Shown: positions 36,719-45,914 of the stretch, one piece after another
How positions within the stretch are numbered: the stretch's first letter is position 1
How the letters are laid out: every line of letters starts with the position of its first letter
Assembly: GCF_000719115.1 (NCBI RefSeq)
Contig: NZ_JOEA01000001.1
Location: forward strand, 310,001 to 374,000
Direction: 5' to 3'
Source: Lentzea albidocapillata
Lineage (GTDB): Bacteria; Actinomycetota; Actinomycetes; Mycobacteriales; Pseudonocardiaceae
DNA length: 64,000 nt
Program-made: the position numbers and the translations under genes
The notes under the pieces: generated by a model
The model's database searches: none
What the model was told of the DNA's origin: nothing
The model's input: only the letters and a program-made list of their open reading frames with translations

Positions 36719-37894
36719 CTACCGGTCCCTGCCCGCGCCCGCGGACGGAACCGCCGTGAAGAGCCTCGGCCGCGTGAGCGAGCGCGAGGCGAAGCCGGCG
36801 AGCACGGACCGTTCGACCTCGTCGTGCCGTTCGACGGGCACGAGGGCGATGGCCGAGCCACCGAAACCGCCGCCGACCATCCGGGCGCCCAGGGCGCCGG
36901 CCGCCATCGCGGAGTCGACGGCGATGTCGAGCTCGAGGCACGAGACCCGGTAGTCGTCCCGGAGGCTGGCGTGGGAGCCCGACAGGAGAGGCCCGACCTC
37001 GGCGAGCCGGCCCGAACGGAGCAGCTCGACGGTGCGCAGGACCCTGTCGTTCTCGGTCACGACGTGCCGCACCAGCGGACGCAGCTCTTCGGGCAGCCGG
37101 ACGAGCGTCTGGTCGAGCTCGGCGATGTCGACGTCGCGCAGCGCGGGGATGCCGAGGATGCCGGCGGCGCGCTCGCACCCGGCTCGCCGGGCGCCGTAGC
37201 CGCCGTCGACGAGGGCGTGGCTGGCGCGGGTGTCGATGACGAGAACCTCGAGCCCGCTGGCAGCCGCGTCGAACGCGACCTGCTCGGGCTTGCCGGAGCG
37301 CACGTCGTAAAACAGGGCGTGCGCTTCGATGCAGCACAGCGATGCCGTCTGGTCCAGGATGCCGGTCGGTGCGCCCACGAAGTCGTTCTCGGAGCGCTGC
37401 ACCCAGCGCGCGATGTCCGGCCTCTCGGCGTCGACACCGGCGAGGCCGAGCAGCGCGAGCGCGACAGCGCACTCGAGGGCGTGCGAGGAGGACAGACCGG
37501 CGCCGGCGGGCACATCGCCGGCGATGACGAGGTCCGCCCCGCCGGTGACGGCGATCCCCTGCTCGCGGAGGGCCCAGGCGACGCCACCGGGGTACGCGGC
37601 CCACCCCTTGACGGTGCCGGGGACTAGGTCGGCGACCACGACCGGGTCCGCTTCCTGCAGCCCGCCGTCGTCGCCCATCGTGCTGACGGTCATGACGCCG
37701 TCGGCACGGGGCGACGCCGCTACCGCGATGCGGTGGGGCAACGCGAACGGCAGCACGTAGCCGTCGTTGTAGTCGGTGTGCTCACCGATGAGGTTGACGC
37801 GGCCAGGGGCCGACCAGACCCCATCGGGCGCGCGTCCGTGCAGGCGCTGGAACGCCTCGGCCGCCTTTGCCGCCGGTGTAGTCGCCTGGGTCAC
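36719..37894 (-). CDS. galK: galactokinase
   Basis: Phosphorylates galactose at C1. 391 residues of the GHMP kinase family: the galactokinase signature GRVNLIGEHTDYNDG (about 32-46), the ATP loop VPAGAGLSSSHALE and the C-terminal MVGGGFGGSAIAL. The ATG overlaps the stop of the dtxR-type gene by four bases. galT was not seen beside it. The order regulator-galK-galE is one transcription unit. Confidence 0.94.
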   Translation of the reverse strand: MTQATTPAAKAAEAFQRLHGRAPDGVWSAPGRVNLIGEHTDYNDGYVLPFALPHRIAVAASPRADGVMTVSTMGDDGGLQEADPVVVADLVPGTVKGWAAYPGGVAWALREQGIAVTGGADLVIAGDVPAGAGLSSSHALECAVALALLGLAGVDAERPDIARWVQRSENDFVGAPTGILDQTASLCCIEAHALFYDVRSGKPEQVAFDAAASGLEVLVIDTRASHALVDGGYGARRAGCERAAGILGIPALRDVDIAELDQTLVRLPEELRPLVRHVVTENDRVLRTVELLRSGRLAEVGPLLSGSHASLRDDYRVSCLELDIAVDSAMAAGALGARMVGGGFGGSAIALVPVERHDEVERSVLAGFASRSLTRPRLFTAVPSAGAGRDR

Positions 37895-38586
37895 CGGGCG
37901 AGCACCATGACGGCGTGGGCGACCGCGGGGTCGAGTTCTGCCGTGGTGCCGTTACCGCCGCGCACCTGGATGACCTTGGCACCACCGAGCGCCTCGACCT
38001 CCACGGTGCCGCCCGGTACGACGCCGGCGGCTTTCAGTTCGGCCATGAGGTCCGGGTCGAGCTGGACGTGTTCGGCGATGCGGCGCACCTCGACGCGGCC
38101 GCCACCGCGGCGGGCCACCTCGTCCACGCGCACCAGGTCCGCCTCGGCGGGCGGGGCGGGCTCGCCGTCGCCCAGCTTGTCGAGGCCGGGGATCGGGTTG
38201 CCGTAGGGCGAGGTGGTGGGATTGCCGAGCAGCTTGATCAGCTTGCGCTCGACCGCCTCGCTCATCACGTGCTCCCAGCGGCATGCCTCGCTGTGCACGT
38301 GCTCCCACTCGAGCCCGATGATGTCCACGAGGAGGCGTTCGGCGAGCCGGTGCTTGCGCATGACGGCGATCGCGAGGTTGCGGCCCTGCTCGGTGAGCTC
38401 GAGGTGGCGGTCCTCCGCCACGATCACCAGGCCGTCGCGTTCCATGCGGCCGACGGTCTGGCTCACCGTCGGTCCACTTTGGCCGAGACGCTCGGCGATG
38501 CGGGCGCGCAGAGGCACCACGCCCTCTTCTTCGAGCTCGTAGATCGTGCGGAGATACATCTCCGTGGTGTCGATGAGGTCGTTCAC
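37891..38586 (-). CDS. DtxR-family metal-dependent regulator
   Basis: 231 residues. The N-terminal winged helix (LIDTTEMYLRTIYELEEEG, RIAERLGQSGPTVSQTVGRM) and dimerization domain with metal ligands (HRLAERLLVDIIGLEWEHVH, CRWEHVMSE) follow the DtxR/IdeR plan; the C-terminal SH3-like domain starts near 155. It probably represses iron-uptake genes when Fe2+ is bound, though the Mn-dependent MntR type cannot be excluded. In corynebacteria dtxR also lies next to galE. GTG 38586 has AAGGGGAGCGGG upstream. Confidence 0.92.
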   Translation of the reverse strand: MNDLIDTTEMYLRTIYELEEEGVVPLRARIAERLGQSGPTVSQTVGRMERDGLVIVAEDRHLELTEQGRNLAIAVMRKHRLAERLLVDIIGLEWEHVHSEACRWEHVMSEAVERKLIKLLGNPTTSPYGNPIPGLDKLGDGEPAPPAEADLVRVDEVARRGGGRVEVRRIAEHVQLDPDLMAELKAAGVVPGGTVEVEALGGAKVIQVRGGNGTTAELDPAVAHAVMVLAR

Positions 38587-38664
38587 ACCCGCTCCCCTTC
38601 GTATGGTGTCGATGGTAGTCGTGCCGGGGGACACAGGTGTCCGCGCGGGTGCAGGATGTGAGCC

Positions 38665-39516
38665 GTGCATCCCTTGATCACTCCTGAGGCCCTCGCCGAT
38701 GCGCTGAGTGCGCGTTCGGCCACCGTCGTGCTGGACGTCCGGTGGCGTCTCGGCGGACCACCCGGACGTCAAGACTACGAGGTCAGCCACGTCCCCGGCG
38801 CGGTGTACTTGGATCTGGACACCGAGCTGTCCGCTCCGCCCGGTGCGGGGGGCCGTCATCCGCTGCCGGAACCGGAGCGGCTGCAGGAGGTACTGCGCGC
38901 TGCGGGCGTGCGCGAGGGTGCCCAGGTCGTGGCGTACGACGCGGGGGACGGGTCGGTCGCCGCACGGGTCTGGTGGCTGCTGCGGTGGGCAGGGTTCGCG
39001 GAGGTCGCGGTGCTGGACGGCGGGTTCGCCGCGTGGGAGGCCGCCGGGCTGCCGGTGACCGCGGAGGTGCCGGCGCCGCTGACGGGGGATGCCGCCGGTG
39101 ACGTGGTGGTGCGGCCTGGGCAGATGCCCGTGCTCGACGCGGACGAGGCGGAGGCGCTCGCTCGGGAGGGAGTGCTGCTCGACGCTCGCGCGGCGGCCCG
39201 GTACCGCGGCGAGACCGAGCCGGTGGATCCCAAGGCCGGTCACATTCCGGGCGCGCTCAACGCGCCGACCACCGGGCATGTCGGAGAGGACGGGCGGTGG
39301 CTCGGGCCGGAGGGGCTGGCCGCGCGGTTCGCCGGGCTCGGGGTGTCGGGTGATGTGGCTGTCGGCGCGTACTGCGGCTCGGGGGTGACCGCCTCGTCCG
39401 TGGTGCTCGCGCTGGAGGTCGCGGGGATCACGTCGGCCGAGAAGCCAGCGGCGTTGTACGCCGGGTCCTGGTCCAACTGGTGTGCGTTGGACCGAGAGGT
39501 CGCGACCGGCGGCTGA
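38665..39516 (+). CDS. thiosulfate/3-mercaptopyruvate sulfurtransferase (rhodanese)
   Basis: Two rhodanese domains in 283 residues: the first (1-135) is inactive, the second holds the active Cys237 in CGSGVTAS. Rhodanese CH2A-like segments GHIPGALNAP and GAVYLDLD are present. The C-G-S-G-V-T loop favours 3-mercaptopyruvate as donor. The role would be sulfur transfer or cyanide detoxification. It is divergent from the dtxR-type gene across a 78-base spacer. Confidence 0.92.
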   Translation: MHPLITPEALADALSARSATVVLDVRWRLGGPPGRQDYEVSHVPGAVYLDLDTELSAPPGAGGRHPLPEPERLQEVLRAAGVREGAQVVAYDAGDGSVAARVWWLLRWAGFAEVAVLDGGFAAWEAAGLPVTAEVPAPLTGDAAGDVVVRPGQMPVLDADEAEALAREGVLLDARAAARYRGETEPVDPKAGHIPGALNAPTTGHVGEDGRWLGPEGLAARFAGLGVSGDVAVGAYCGSGVTASSVVLALEVAGITSAEKPAALYAGSWSNWCALDREVATGG

Positions 39517-39544
39517 CGGGCCAGGCCGGGGCCGGACGCTCGCG

Positions 39545-40147
39545 TCAGGCGCCGGGGATTCGGTTGAAGCCCTCGGTGGCGAGCTTGAGGGCCGTCGCGC
39601 AGGTGTCCAGTTCCTCGATCGCGAGGACGCTCACCGAGAAGGCTGGGGTGATGGCGCTCGGGTCGTCGGTCAGCATGACGGTGACCTGGCAGTCCTCCTT
39701 GGAGGCGCTGACCTGCCACGCGGTGTTGCCTCCGATCTCGATCTGCTTCTTCTCGCCTTCCTGGTCCGCCACGTCGGGGACGGTGACCATCTGGGTGATG
39801 ACGGTCGACGGACCCGTGGTCGTGTGGATGCAGCCGCCGTCCGCCGAGGACTTGCCGCCGGTAGCCGCCTCGATGTCCGCCGTCTTGAGGACGCCGCAGG
39901 TCTCGAGGCCGGTGGCCTTCTTCTTGGTGGCGATCTTCACATCGCCCTGCTTCTGGGTGGTGGGGCTCGCAGGCTTCGAGGTCGCGGTGCTGGCTGGCGG
40001 CTTCTTCGACGTCGTGGTGGGGTCCGCGGCTTCTTGGATCGCGTTGGCGTCCGCCCGGGCCTGACCCTTGACCTGTTCGGCGCAGCCCGAGACGGCGGCG
40101 AGGGTCAAGCCCAGTGCGAGGAGGACGGCCGCTGGTCGCAGGTGCAT
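39545..40147 (-). CDS. lipoprotein, DUF3558-like
   Basis: 200 residues: signal peptide with lipobox LAAVSGC (Cys22), a Thr/Lys/Pro-rich linker (about 45-70), then a small domain with the cysteines expected for paired disulfides (LETCGVL, GGCIHT, DCQVTV, DTCATA). Architecture and size match DUF3558 lipoproteins of Pseudonocardiales and mycobacteria, whose role is unknown. The ATG at 40147 was chosen for the signal peptide; the frame continues upstream without one. Confidence 0.8.
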   Translation of the reverse strand: MHLRPAAVLLALGLTLAAVSGCAEQVKGQARADANAIQEAADPTTTSKKPPASTATSKPASPTTQKQGDVKIATKKKATGLETCGVLKTADIEAATGGKSSADGGCIHTTTGPSTVITQMVTVPDVADQEGEKKQIEIGGNTAWQVSASKEDCQVTVMLTDDPSAITPAFSVSVLAIEELDTCATALKLATEGFNRIPGA

Positions 40148-40208
40148 GTCGCCTCTGACCCCTGTTCGGTGAGATCGGTTCCGGGCTCGCGACTGTAGGT
40201 TGCTGGGC

Positions 40209-41381
40209 ATGGGTAAGCCAGCCGCTGTTGTCTGGGACAGGTCCTTCCTGGGGTACGACCTCGGTGGCGACCATCCGCTGAATCCGGTTCGGCTCGATCT
40301 GACCATCAGGCTCGCCACGGCGCTCGGGGTGCTGGACGGTGTGGAGTTGCGGGTGCCCGAGCCGGCCGTCGATGACGAGATCGAGCTGGTGCACAAGCCG
40401 GGCTATCTGAGCGCCGTGCAGGCGGCTCCCACGGCTGGGTGGGACGTCGGGCACGGGCTGGGGACGCCGGACAATCCCGTATTCGAGCGGATGCACGAGG
40501 CTTCGGCGTTGGTGGTCGGCGGGTCGCTGGTGGCGGCTCGGGCCATCGCGTCGGGTGAGGCGGATCGGGCCGTCAACATCGCCGGCGGGCTGCACCACGC
40601 GATGCCGGACAGCGCGGCCGGGTTCTGCGTCTACAACGACTGCGCGGTGGCCATCGAGTGGTTGCTGCGCAGCGGGGTCGAGCGCATCGCTTACGTCGAT
40701 GTCGACGTGCATCACGGAGACGGGGTGCAGACGGCGTTCTGGGACGACCCGCGGGTGCTGACGATCTCGTTGCACCAGCATCCGATGAGCCTGTGGCCGG
40801 GCACCGGGTGGGCCGGTGAGGTCGGCGGCGCCGGGGCCGAGGGGAGTGCGGTCAACGTGCCGCTGCCCGCCGGGACGCGTGACGGCGCGTGGATGCGGGC
40901 ATTCCAGGCGACGGTGCCGTCGTTGTTGCGGGCGTTCCGGCCGCAGGTGCTGGTCACGCAGTGCGGTGTCGACACGCACAAGGAGGACCCGCTCGCCGAC
41001 CTGTCGTTGAGCGTGGATGGGCATCGGGCGATCTATCAGGCGTTCCGGGACCTGGTCACCGAGCACGGGTACAAGTGGCTCGCACTCGGTGGCGGTGGGT
41101 ACGAGCTGCTCAGGGTGGTGCCGCGGTCGTGGACGCACCTGCTGGCCACGGTGCTGGACCGCGATGTCGACCCGAACCGGCCGTTGCCCGCGGACTGGGT
41201 GGCTCATGCGACACGGATCGCACCTGAATGGCCTTTGCCTGCGTCCATGACCGATGGATGCGACGCTGGGTACCAGCCGTGGGGCGGGGACGCGGAGGAG
41301 CCGGTGGACAAGGCGATCCGTGAGACCCGGCGCGCGGTGTTCCCGTTGCATGGCCTCGATCCCGACGACCCCAGGGACTGA
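40209..41381 (+). CDS. acuC: acetoin utilization/histone-deacetylase-like protein AcuC
   Basis: Zinc-dependent lysine deacetylase of the HDAC superfamily; in Bacillus AcuC reactivates acetyl-CoA synthetase. 390 residues with GGLHHAMPDSAAGFCVYND (the catalytic His pair and hydrophobic tunnel) and YVDVDVHHGDGVQ (zinc Asp and His), plus GGGGY before the end. Only five bases separate it from the acetyltransferase gene, so writer and eraser of the same mark are probably made together. Confidence 0.92.
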   Translation: MGKPAAVVWDRSFLGYDLGGDHPLNPVRLDLTIRLATALGVLDGVELRVPEPAVDDEIELVHKPGYLSAVQAAPTAGWDVGHGLGTPDNPVFERMHEASALVVGGSLVAARAIASGEADRAVNIAGGLHHAMPDSAAGFCVYNDCAVAIEWLLRSGVERIAYVDVDVHHGDGVQTAFWDDPRVLTISLHQHPMSLWPGTGWAGEVGGAGAEGSAVNVPLPAGTRDGAWMRAFQATVPSLLRAFRPQVLVTQCGVDTHKEDPLADLSLSVDGHRAIYQAFRDLVTEHGYKWLALGGGGYELLRVVPRSWTHLLATVLDRDVDPNRPLPADWVAHATRIAPEWPLPASMTDGCDAGYQPWGGDAEEPVDKAIRETRRAVFPLHGLDPDDPRD

Positions 41382-41386
41382 CCAAA

Positions 41387-44056
41387 GTGCCGGACAACGT
41401 GCCTGAAGCAGTGCCAGGCAGAGATCCGTTCGACTTCCCGAGGAGCTGGGAGGCGGACGTCGTCCTCAGCGACGGCGGCACCGTCCACCTGCGGCCGATC
41501 ACGCCGGACGACGGCGAGAAGCTGCGGGAGTTCCACGGGCGGCTGTCCGAGCGCACCCGGTACTTCCGGTACTTCGGGCCGTATCCGCGGATCCCGCAGC
41601 GCGACCTGGAGCGGTTCAGCACCGTTGACCACCATGACCGGGTGGCGCTCATCGCGCTCTTGGGCGACGACATCGTCGCCGTCGGCCGGTTCGACCGGCT
41701 CCACGGCGACAACCACGGGGACGACCAGAGGGGTGACAGCGCCGAGGTCGCGTTCGTTGTCGAGGACGGACATCAGGGGCGCGGGGTGGGCAGCATCCTG
41801 CTCGAACACCTCGCCGCCGCGGCCAAGGAGGTCGGGCTGGCCCGGTTCGAGGCCGAGGTGCTCGCCGAGAACGGGCAGATGGTGCGGGTGTTCCGCGACG
41901 CCGGCTACCAGGTCAGCAGGGCGTTCGAGGAGGGCGTGCTGCACCTGGAGTTCGCGATCGACCCCACAGACGAGTCCGTCGCCGTCGCCCGGGCCCGCGA
42001 GCAGGCCGCCGAGGCCCGCAGCGTGCACAACCTGTTGCACCCGCGCAGCATCGCCGTCATCGGCGCGTCCACCGACCCGACCAAGATCGGGCACGCGGTC
42101 CTCAAGAACCTCCTCGAAGCCGACTTCAACGGGCCCGTCTACCCCGTCAACGCAGAGCACCGGGCGGTCCGCGGCGTCCGGGCCTACCCGACCGTGCTCG
42201 ACATCCCCGACGACGTCGACCTCGCCGTCGTCGCCGTGCCCGCGGCCAGCGTCGACGAGGTCATGGACGGGTGTCTCGCCAAGGGCGTGAAGGCGCTCGT
42301 CGTCGTCAGTTCGGGCTACGGCGAGACGGGACCTGACGGGCTGTCGGCCGAACGCAGGCTCGCGGCGGAGGCGAGAGCGCACGGCATGCGCGTCGTTGGT
42401 CCGAACGCACTGGGCGTGATCAACCTCGACCCCAAGATCCGCCTCAACGCGAGCCTCGCCCCGAAGCTGCCCGCACGGGGCCGCGCGGGCTTTTTCTGCC
42501 AGTCCGGCGCCCTCGGCACGGCCATCCTCGCCAACGCCGCGGGCTGGGGTCTCGGCCTGTCCACGTTCGTCTCGGCCGGCAACCGCGCCGACGTCTCCGG
42601 CAACGACCTGCTGCAGTACTGGGAGACCGACCCCGCCACCGACGTCGTCCTGCTCTATCTGGAGTCGTTCGGCAACCCCCGCAAGTTCGCGCGGCTCGCC
42701 CGCAGGCTCGGCCGCACCAAGCCCATCGTCGCGGTGAAGTCCGGCCGGCACGCCGTCGTTCCCGGCCTCGCCGCCACCGGCGCGAAGGTCGACGAGGCGA
42801 GCGTCCAGGCCCTGTTCGAGCAGGCCGGCGTGATCCGGGTCGACTCGCTGGCGCAACTGTTCGACACCGCGCTCCTGCTGGCCCACCAGCCACTGCCCAA
42901 GGGCAAGCGCGTCGCCGTCGTCGGGAACTCCACCGCGATCGGCCTGCTCGCCGCCGACACACTGCTCGCCCAGGACCTCGACCTCGCGGGGTATCCCGTC
43001 GACGTCGGGGCCCAGGCCACCCCCGAGGAGTTCGCGAAGGCCGTTCAGGAGGCCCTGGACCGCTCCGACACCGACGCCCTCGTCGTCGTGTTCGTGCCTC
43101 CGATCGCGGTCCCCGGCGCCGCCTACGCCCGCGCGCTCAAGGAAGCCGCGCACGGCTCGAAACCGATCGTCTCCACGTTCCTCGCGGTCGAGGGCATTCC
43201 AGACGAGCTGAAGATGCCCGGGAAGGGCTCGATTCCCAGCTACGCCAGTCCCGAACGCGCCGTGCTCGCCCTGGCCCGCACCGTCCGCTACGCCCGCTGG
43301 CGCGCCGCACCGCAGGGCAACTTCACCCGGCCCGGCGGCATCGACCTCGACCGGGCGCGATCCATTGTGGACAACCCTGGCAGCGAGCTCCGCCTCGACG
43401 ACCGCAAAGCCGTCGATCTGCTGGAGTGCTACGGCATCGACGTCGTTCCGTTCCGCATCGCCCACAGCGCGGACGAGGCTGTCGAAGCGGCGGACGAGCT
43501 CGGCTACCCCGTCGCGATGAAGGCCACCAGCGAACGCCTCCGCCACCGCACCGACCTGGTCGGCGTCAGGCTCGACATCGCCCAGCGCGAATCGGTCAAG
43601 GCCGCCTACCACGACCTCGCCGCGCTCTCCGGAAAACCGGACGTGTACGTGCAACGCATGGCGCCCAAGGGAGTCAGCTGTGTCCTGGGCCTGCAGGACG
43701 ACCCGAGCTTCGGCACGCTGATCTGGTTCGGACTGTCGGGTCTGGTCAGCGACCTCCTCGGTGACCGGGCCTACCGGGCGGTACCCCTCACCGACACCGA
43801 CGCGGCGGAACTCGTTGCCGCACCGAAAGCAGCGCCTCTGCTCACCGGGTACCGCGGCGACGAACCCGCGGACCTGAAAGCACTTCAGGATCTGGTACTC
43901 CGTTTGGCGGCACTGGCCGAGGACCTTCCGGAGGTGCGTTCGCTGAAGCTCGAACCCGTTCTTGCTTCTGCCGCAGGGGCTTTCGTGAGCAGCGCCCGCA
44001 TCGTCATCGGCCCGCCTCCGTCCCTGCACGACGCCGGTCCACGCCGTCTGCGGTGA
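41387..44056 (+). CDS. protein lysine acetyltransferase: GNAT domain fused to ADP-forming acyl-CoA-synthetase-like domains
   Basis: 889 residues. A GNAT domain at residues about 25-195 (acetyl-CoA loop EDGHQGRGVGSILLEHL) precedes a CoA-binding domain (SIAVIGASTDPTKIGHAVLK), a succinyl-CoA-ligase-like domain and a C-terminal ATP-grasp part (VAMKATSERLRHRTD, about 645 onward). Salmonella Pat has the reverse order, with GNAT at the end. Family members acetylate and inactivate acyl-CoA synthetases. GTG start, five bases after acuC. Confidence 0.92.
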   Translation: MPDNVPEAVPGRDPFDFPRSWEADVVLSDGGTVHLRPITPDDGEKLREFHGRLSERTRYFRYFGPYPRIPQRDLERFSTVDHHDRVALIALLGDDIVAVGRFDRLHGDNHGDDQRGDSAEVAFVVEDGHQGRGVGSILLEHLAAAAKEVGLARFEAEVLAENGQMVRVFRDAGYQVSRAFEEGVLHLEFAIDPTDESVAVARAREQAAEARSVHNLLHPRSIAVIGASTDPTKIGHAVLKNLLEADFNGPVYPVNAEHRAVRGVRAYPTVLDIPDDVDLAVVAVPAASVDEVMDGCLAKGVKALVVVSSGYGETGPDGLSAERRLAAEARAHGMRVVGPNALGVINLDPKIRLNASLAPKLPARGRAGFFCQSGALGTAILANAAGWGLGLSTFVSAGNRADVSGNDLLQYWETDPATDVVLLYLESFGNPRKFARLARRLGRTKPIVAVKSGRHAVVPGLAATGAKVDEASVQALFEQAGVIRVDSLAQLFDTALLLAHQPLPKGKRVAVVGNSTAIGLLAADTLLAQDLDLAGYPVDVGAQATPEEFAKAVQEALDRSDTDALVVVFVPPIAVPGAAYARALKEAAHGSKPIVSTFLAVEGIPDELKMPGKGSIPSYASPERAVLALARTVRYARWRAAPQGNFTRPGGIDLDRARSIVDNPGSELRLDDRKAVDLLECYGIDVVPFRIAHSADEAVEAADELGYPVAMKATSERLRHRTDLVGVRLDIAQRESVKAAYHDLAALSGKPDVYVQRMAPKGVSCVLGLQDDPSFGTLIWFGLSGLVSDLLGDRAYRAVPLTDTDAAELVAAPKAAPLLTGYRGDEPADLKALQDLVLRLAALAEDLPEVRSLKLEPVLASAAGAFVSSARIVIGPPPSLHDAGPRRLR

Positions 44057-44230
44057 CCGCGGAACTGATGAGTTACCGCAACGATTCCGATGTTTCGTTC
44101 GCTCGCAGCTATGGACATGCGTCCTTTGGGCGCTTAGGTTTCCCGCATCACCGGGCAGCGCCGAACGAGGTGGGCAGGCGCATGCCCGTGGAATACGCGT
44201 TGTAGTTGATGACCGCTGTAAGAGGGACGA

Positions 44231-45064
44231 ATGACGCCGAGAGCACTTCTCCGCCTGGTGGCGACAACATGTGCGGCCGTGCTCCTGCTCGCCTCGTGTG
44301 CCGGCGGCGACGGGTCCGGCATGGCCAGCAAGGTCAGCTCGAGCGACCGCATGGTCATCGCCGTGTCGTACGACCAGCCGGGACTGGCGGTGCGCAGGCT
44401 CGACGGCAGCTACCGCGGGTTCGACGTCGACGTCGCCAAGTACATCGCGAACGAACTGGGCGTCAAGGAGCAGGACATCACCTGGAAGGAAGCGCAGCCG
44501 GGCAACCGGGAGACGCTCCTGACCAGCGGTGAGGCCGACATGGTCGTCTCCACCTACTCGATCACGGACAAGCGCAAGCAGATCGTCGACTTCGTCGGCC
44601 CGTACTTCGTCGCCGGCCAGGACCTGCTGGTGCGCATGAACGAGACCCGCATCGAGGGCCCGAAGTCGCTCAACGCCACTCTCCGCCTGTGTTCCACCGC
44701 CGGCTCCACGTCCGCCGAGTACGTCCGCGACCAGTTCGCGAAGGACGTGAAGATGGTCGAGTACGCGAAGTTCAGCGACTGCGTCACGGCGCTGCTCGCG
44801 GAGAACGTCGACGCCGTCACCACCGACGACGTGCTGCTCGCGGGCTACGCCGCCCAGAACCCGGAGCTCCTGCGGGTCGTCGGCGACCCGTTCAGCAAGG
44901 AGGAGTACGGCGTCGGCCTGCACCGCGACGACCCGAGCAGCAAGGCCAAGGTCCAGGCCGCGTTGCAGAAGATGATCGACACGGGTGCCTGGCGCAAGTC
45001 GCTCGAGGTCAACATCGGATCTTCCGGCTACAAGATTCCCGACCCGCCGAAGCTGGCCCCGTGA
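44231..45064 (+). CDS. amino-acid ABC transporter substrate-binding lipoprotein (glutamate-type)
   Basis: 277 residues with lipobox LLLASCAGG (Cys23) and the periplasmic binding fold of solute-binding family 3: GFDVDVAKYIANELG, GEADMVVSTYSITDKRKQIVDF and GSTSAEYV. This matches glutamate/glutamine binding proteins of actinobacteria. No permease or ATPase gene is adjacent, so it either feeds a transporter elsewhere or acts as a sensor. RBS AGAGGGA. The 174 bases before it hold no gene. Confidence 0.88.
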   Translation: MTPRALLRLVATTCAAVLLLASCAGGDGSGMASKVSSSDRMVIAVSYDQPGLAVRRLDGSYRGFDVDVAKYIANELGVKEQDITWKEAQPGNRETLLTSGEADMVVSTYSITDKRKQIVDFVGPYFVAGQDLLVRMNETRIEGPKSLNATLRLCSTAGSTSAEYVRDQFAKDVKMVEYAKFSDCVTALLAENVDAVTTDDVLLAGYAAQNPELLRVVGDPFSKEEYGVGLHRDDPSSKAKVQAALQKMIDTGAWRKSLEVNIGSSGYKIPDPPKLAP

Positions 45065-45095
45065 TCACACTGGGCGTCACGTAGGCTCACGCCAC

Positions 45096-45863
45096 GTGAA
45101 CCGCGTCCCGCCGCACCGCGCTGATCGACCCGTTCGCGCGGGCATTCCAGAACACGGCCGAGTCCCGCGTTACTACGCGGTCAAGGCCGAACTGTTCGAC
45201 CTCGTCGAGAACCTCGGTGAAGGCACCGTCCTGCCGTCCGAACGCGAGCTCGCCGAACGGTTCTCCGTGTCGCGCGTCACGCTGCGCCAGGCCGTCAGCG
45301 AACTCGTGCTCGAAGGCAAGCTGATCCGCCGCCAGGGCAGCGGCACATTCGTCGCGCCACCGAAGCTCGTGCAGCCGTTGTCGCTGGTCAGCTACACCGA
45401 GGGCATGCGCCGTCAGGGTGTGGAGCCGAACCGCACGGTGATCACGGTCGAGGAACTGGGCGCCGACGACGGCCTGGCCCGCGACCTGATGCTCGAACCG
45501 GGCGACCCGATCGTGCACCTCGAACGCGTCCTGCTCGCCGACGACGAACGCATCGGCCTCGAGTCGACCTACCTGAGCCTCGGCCGCTTCCCGGACCTGC
45601 TGGAGAAGCTCGACCCCGCCGGATCGCTCTACGCGTGCCTGACCGAACGGCTCGGCGTGCGGTTCGCCGAGGCCGAGGAACGTGTCGAGACGGTGCTCGC
45701 CACGCCCCGTGAGGCGCTGCTGATCGGCACGAACCCGGCGCTGCCCATGCTGCTGCTGCACCGCGTCTCCTACGACGTCGACGGCCACCCGATCGAACGC
45801 GCCCGATCGCTCTACCGCGGTGACCGGTTCAGCTTCGTCGCGAGGCTGCACGCGGACCGTTAG
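45096..45863 (+). CDS. GntR/HutC-family regulator (DasR-like)
   Basis: 255 residues: a GntR winged helix (residues about 25-90; VLPSERELAERFSVSRVTLRQAV) and a UTRA effector domain (about 105-245). The C-terminal ARSLYRGDRFSFVARL is close to that of DasR, the Streptomyces repressor that binds glucosamine-6-phosphate. It follows the binding-protein gene by 31 bases on the same strand. TAGGCT 8 bases before GTG 45096 suggests a leaderless mRNA of its own. Ligand unproven. Confidence 0.88.
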   Translation: MNRVPPHRADRPVRAGIPEHGRVPRYYAVKAELFDLVENLGEGTVLPSERELAERFSVSRVTLRQAVSELVLEGKLIRRQGSGTFVAPPKLVQPLSLVSYTEGMRRQGVEPNRTVITVEELGADDGLARDLMLEPGDPIVHLERVLLADDERIGLESTYLSLGRFPDLLEKLDPAGSLYACLTERLGVRFAEAEERVETVLATPREALLIGTNPALPMLLLHRVSYDVDGHPIERARSLYRGDRFSFVARLHADR

Positions 45864-45914
45864 TGCGATTCATCCAGCATGGAACACCGGCGGTCCCCGA
45901 AGCGCCTGAAGATC

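Noticed and set aside
33749..37627. Very long open frame (about 1290 codons) on the plus strand
   Set aside because: It runs antisense to the S9 peptidase, galE and galK genes, which have full motifs; its translation is Arg/Gly/Asp-rich and without domains. It is a shadow caused by high GC at third positions.
41204..44923. Long open frame (about 1240 codons) on the minus strand
   Set aside because: Antisense to the acetyltransferase and the binding protein; low-complexity V/D/G/R composition, no recognisable fold.
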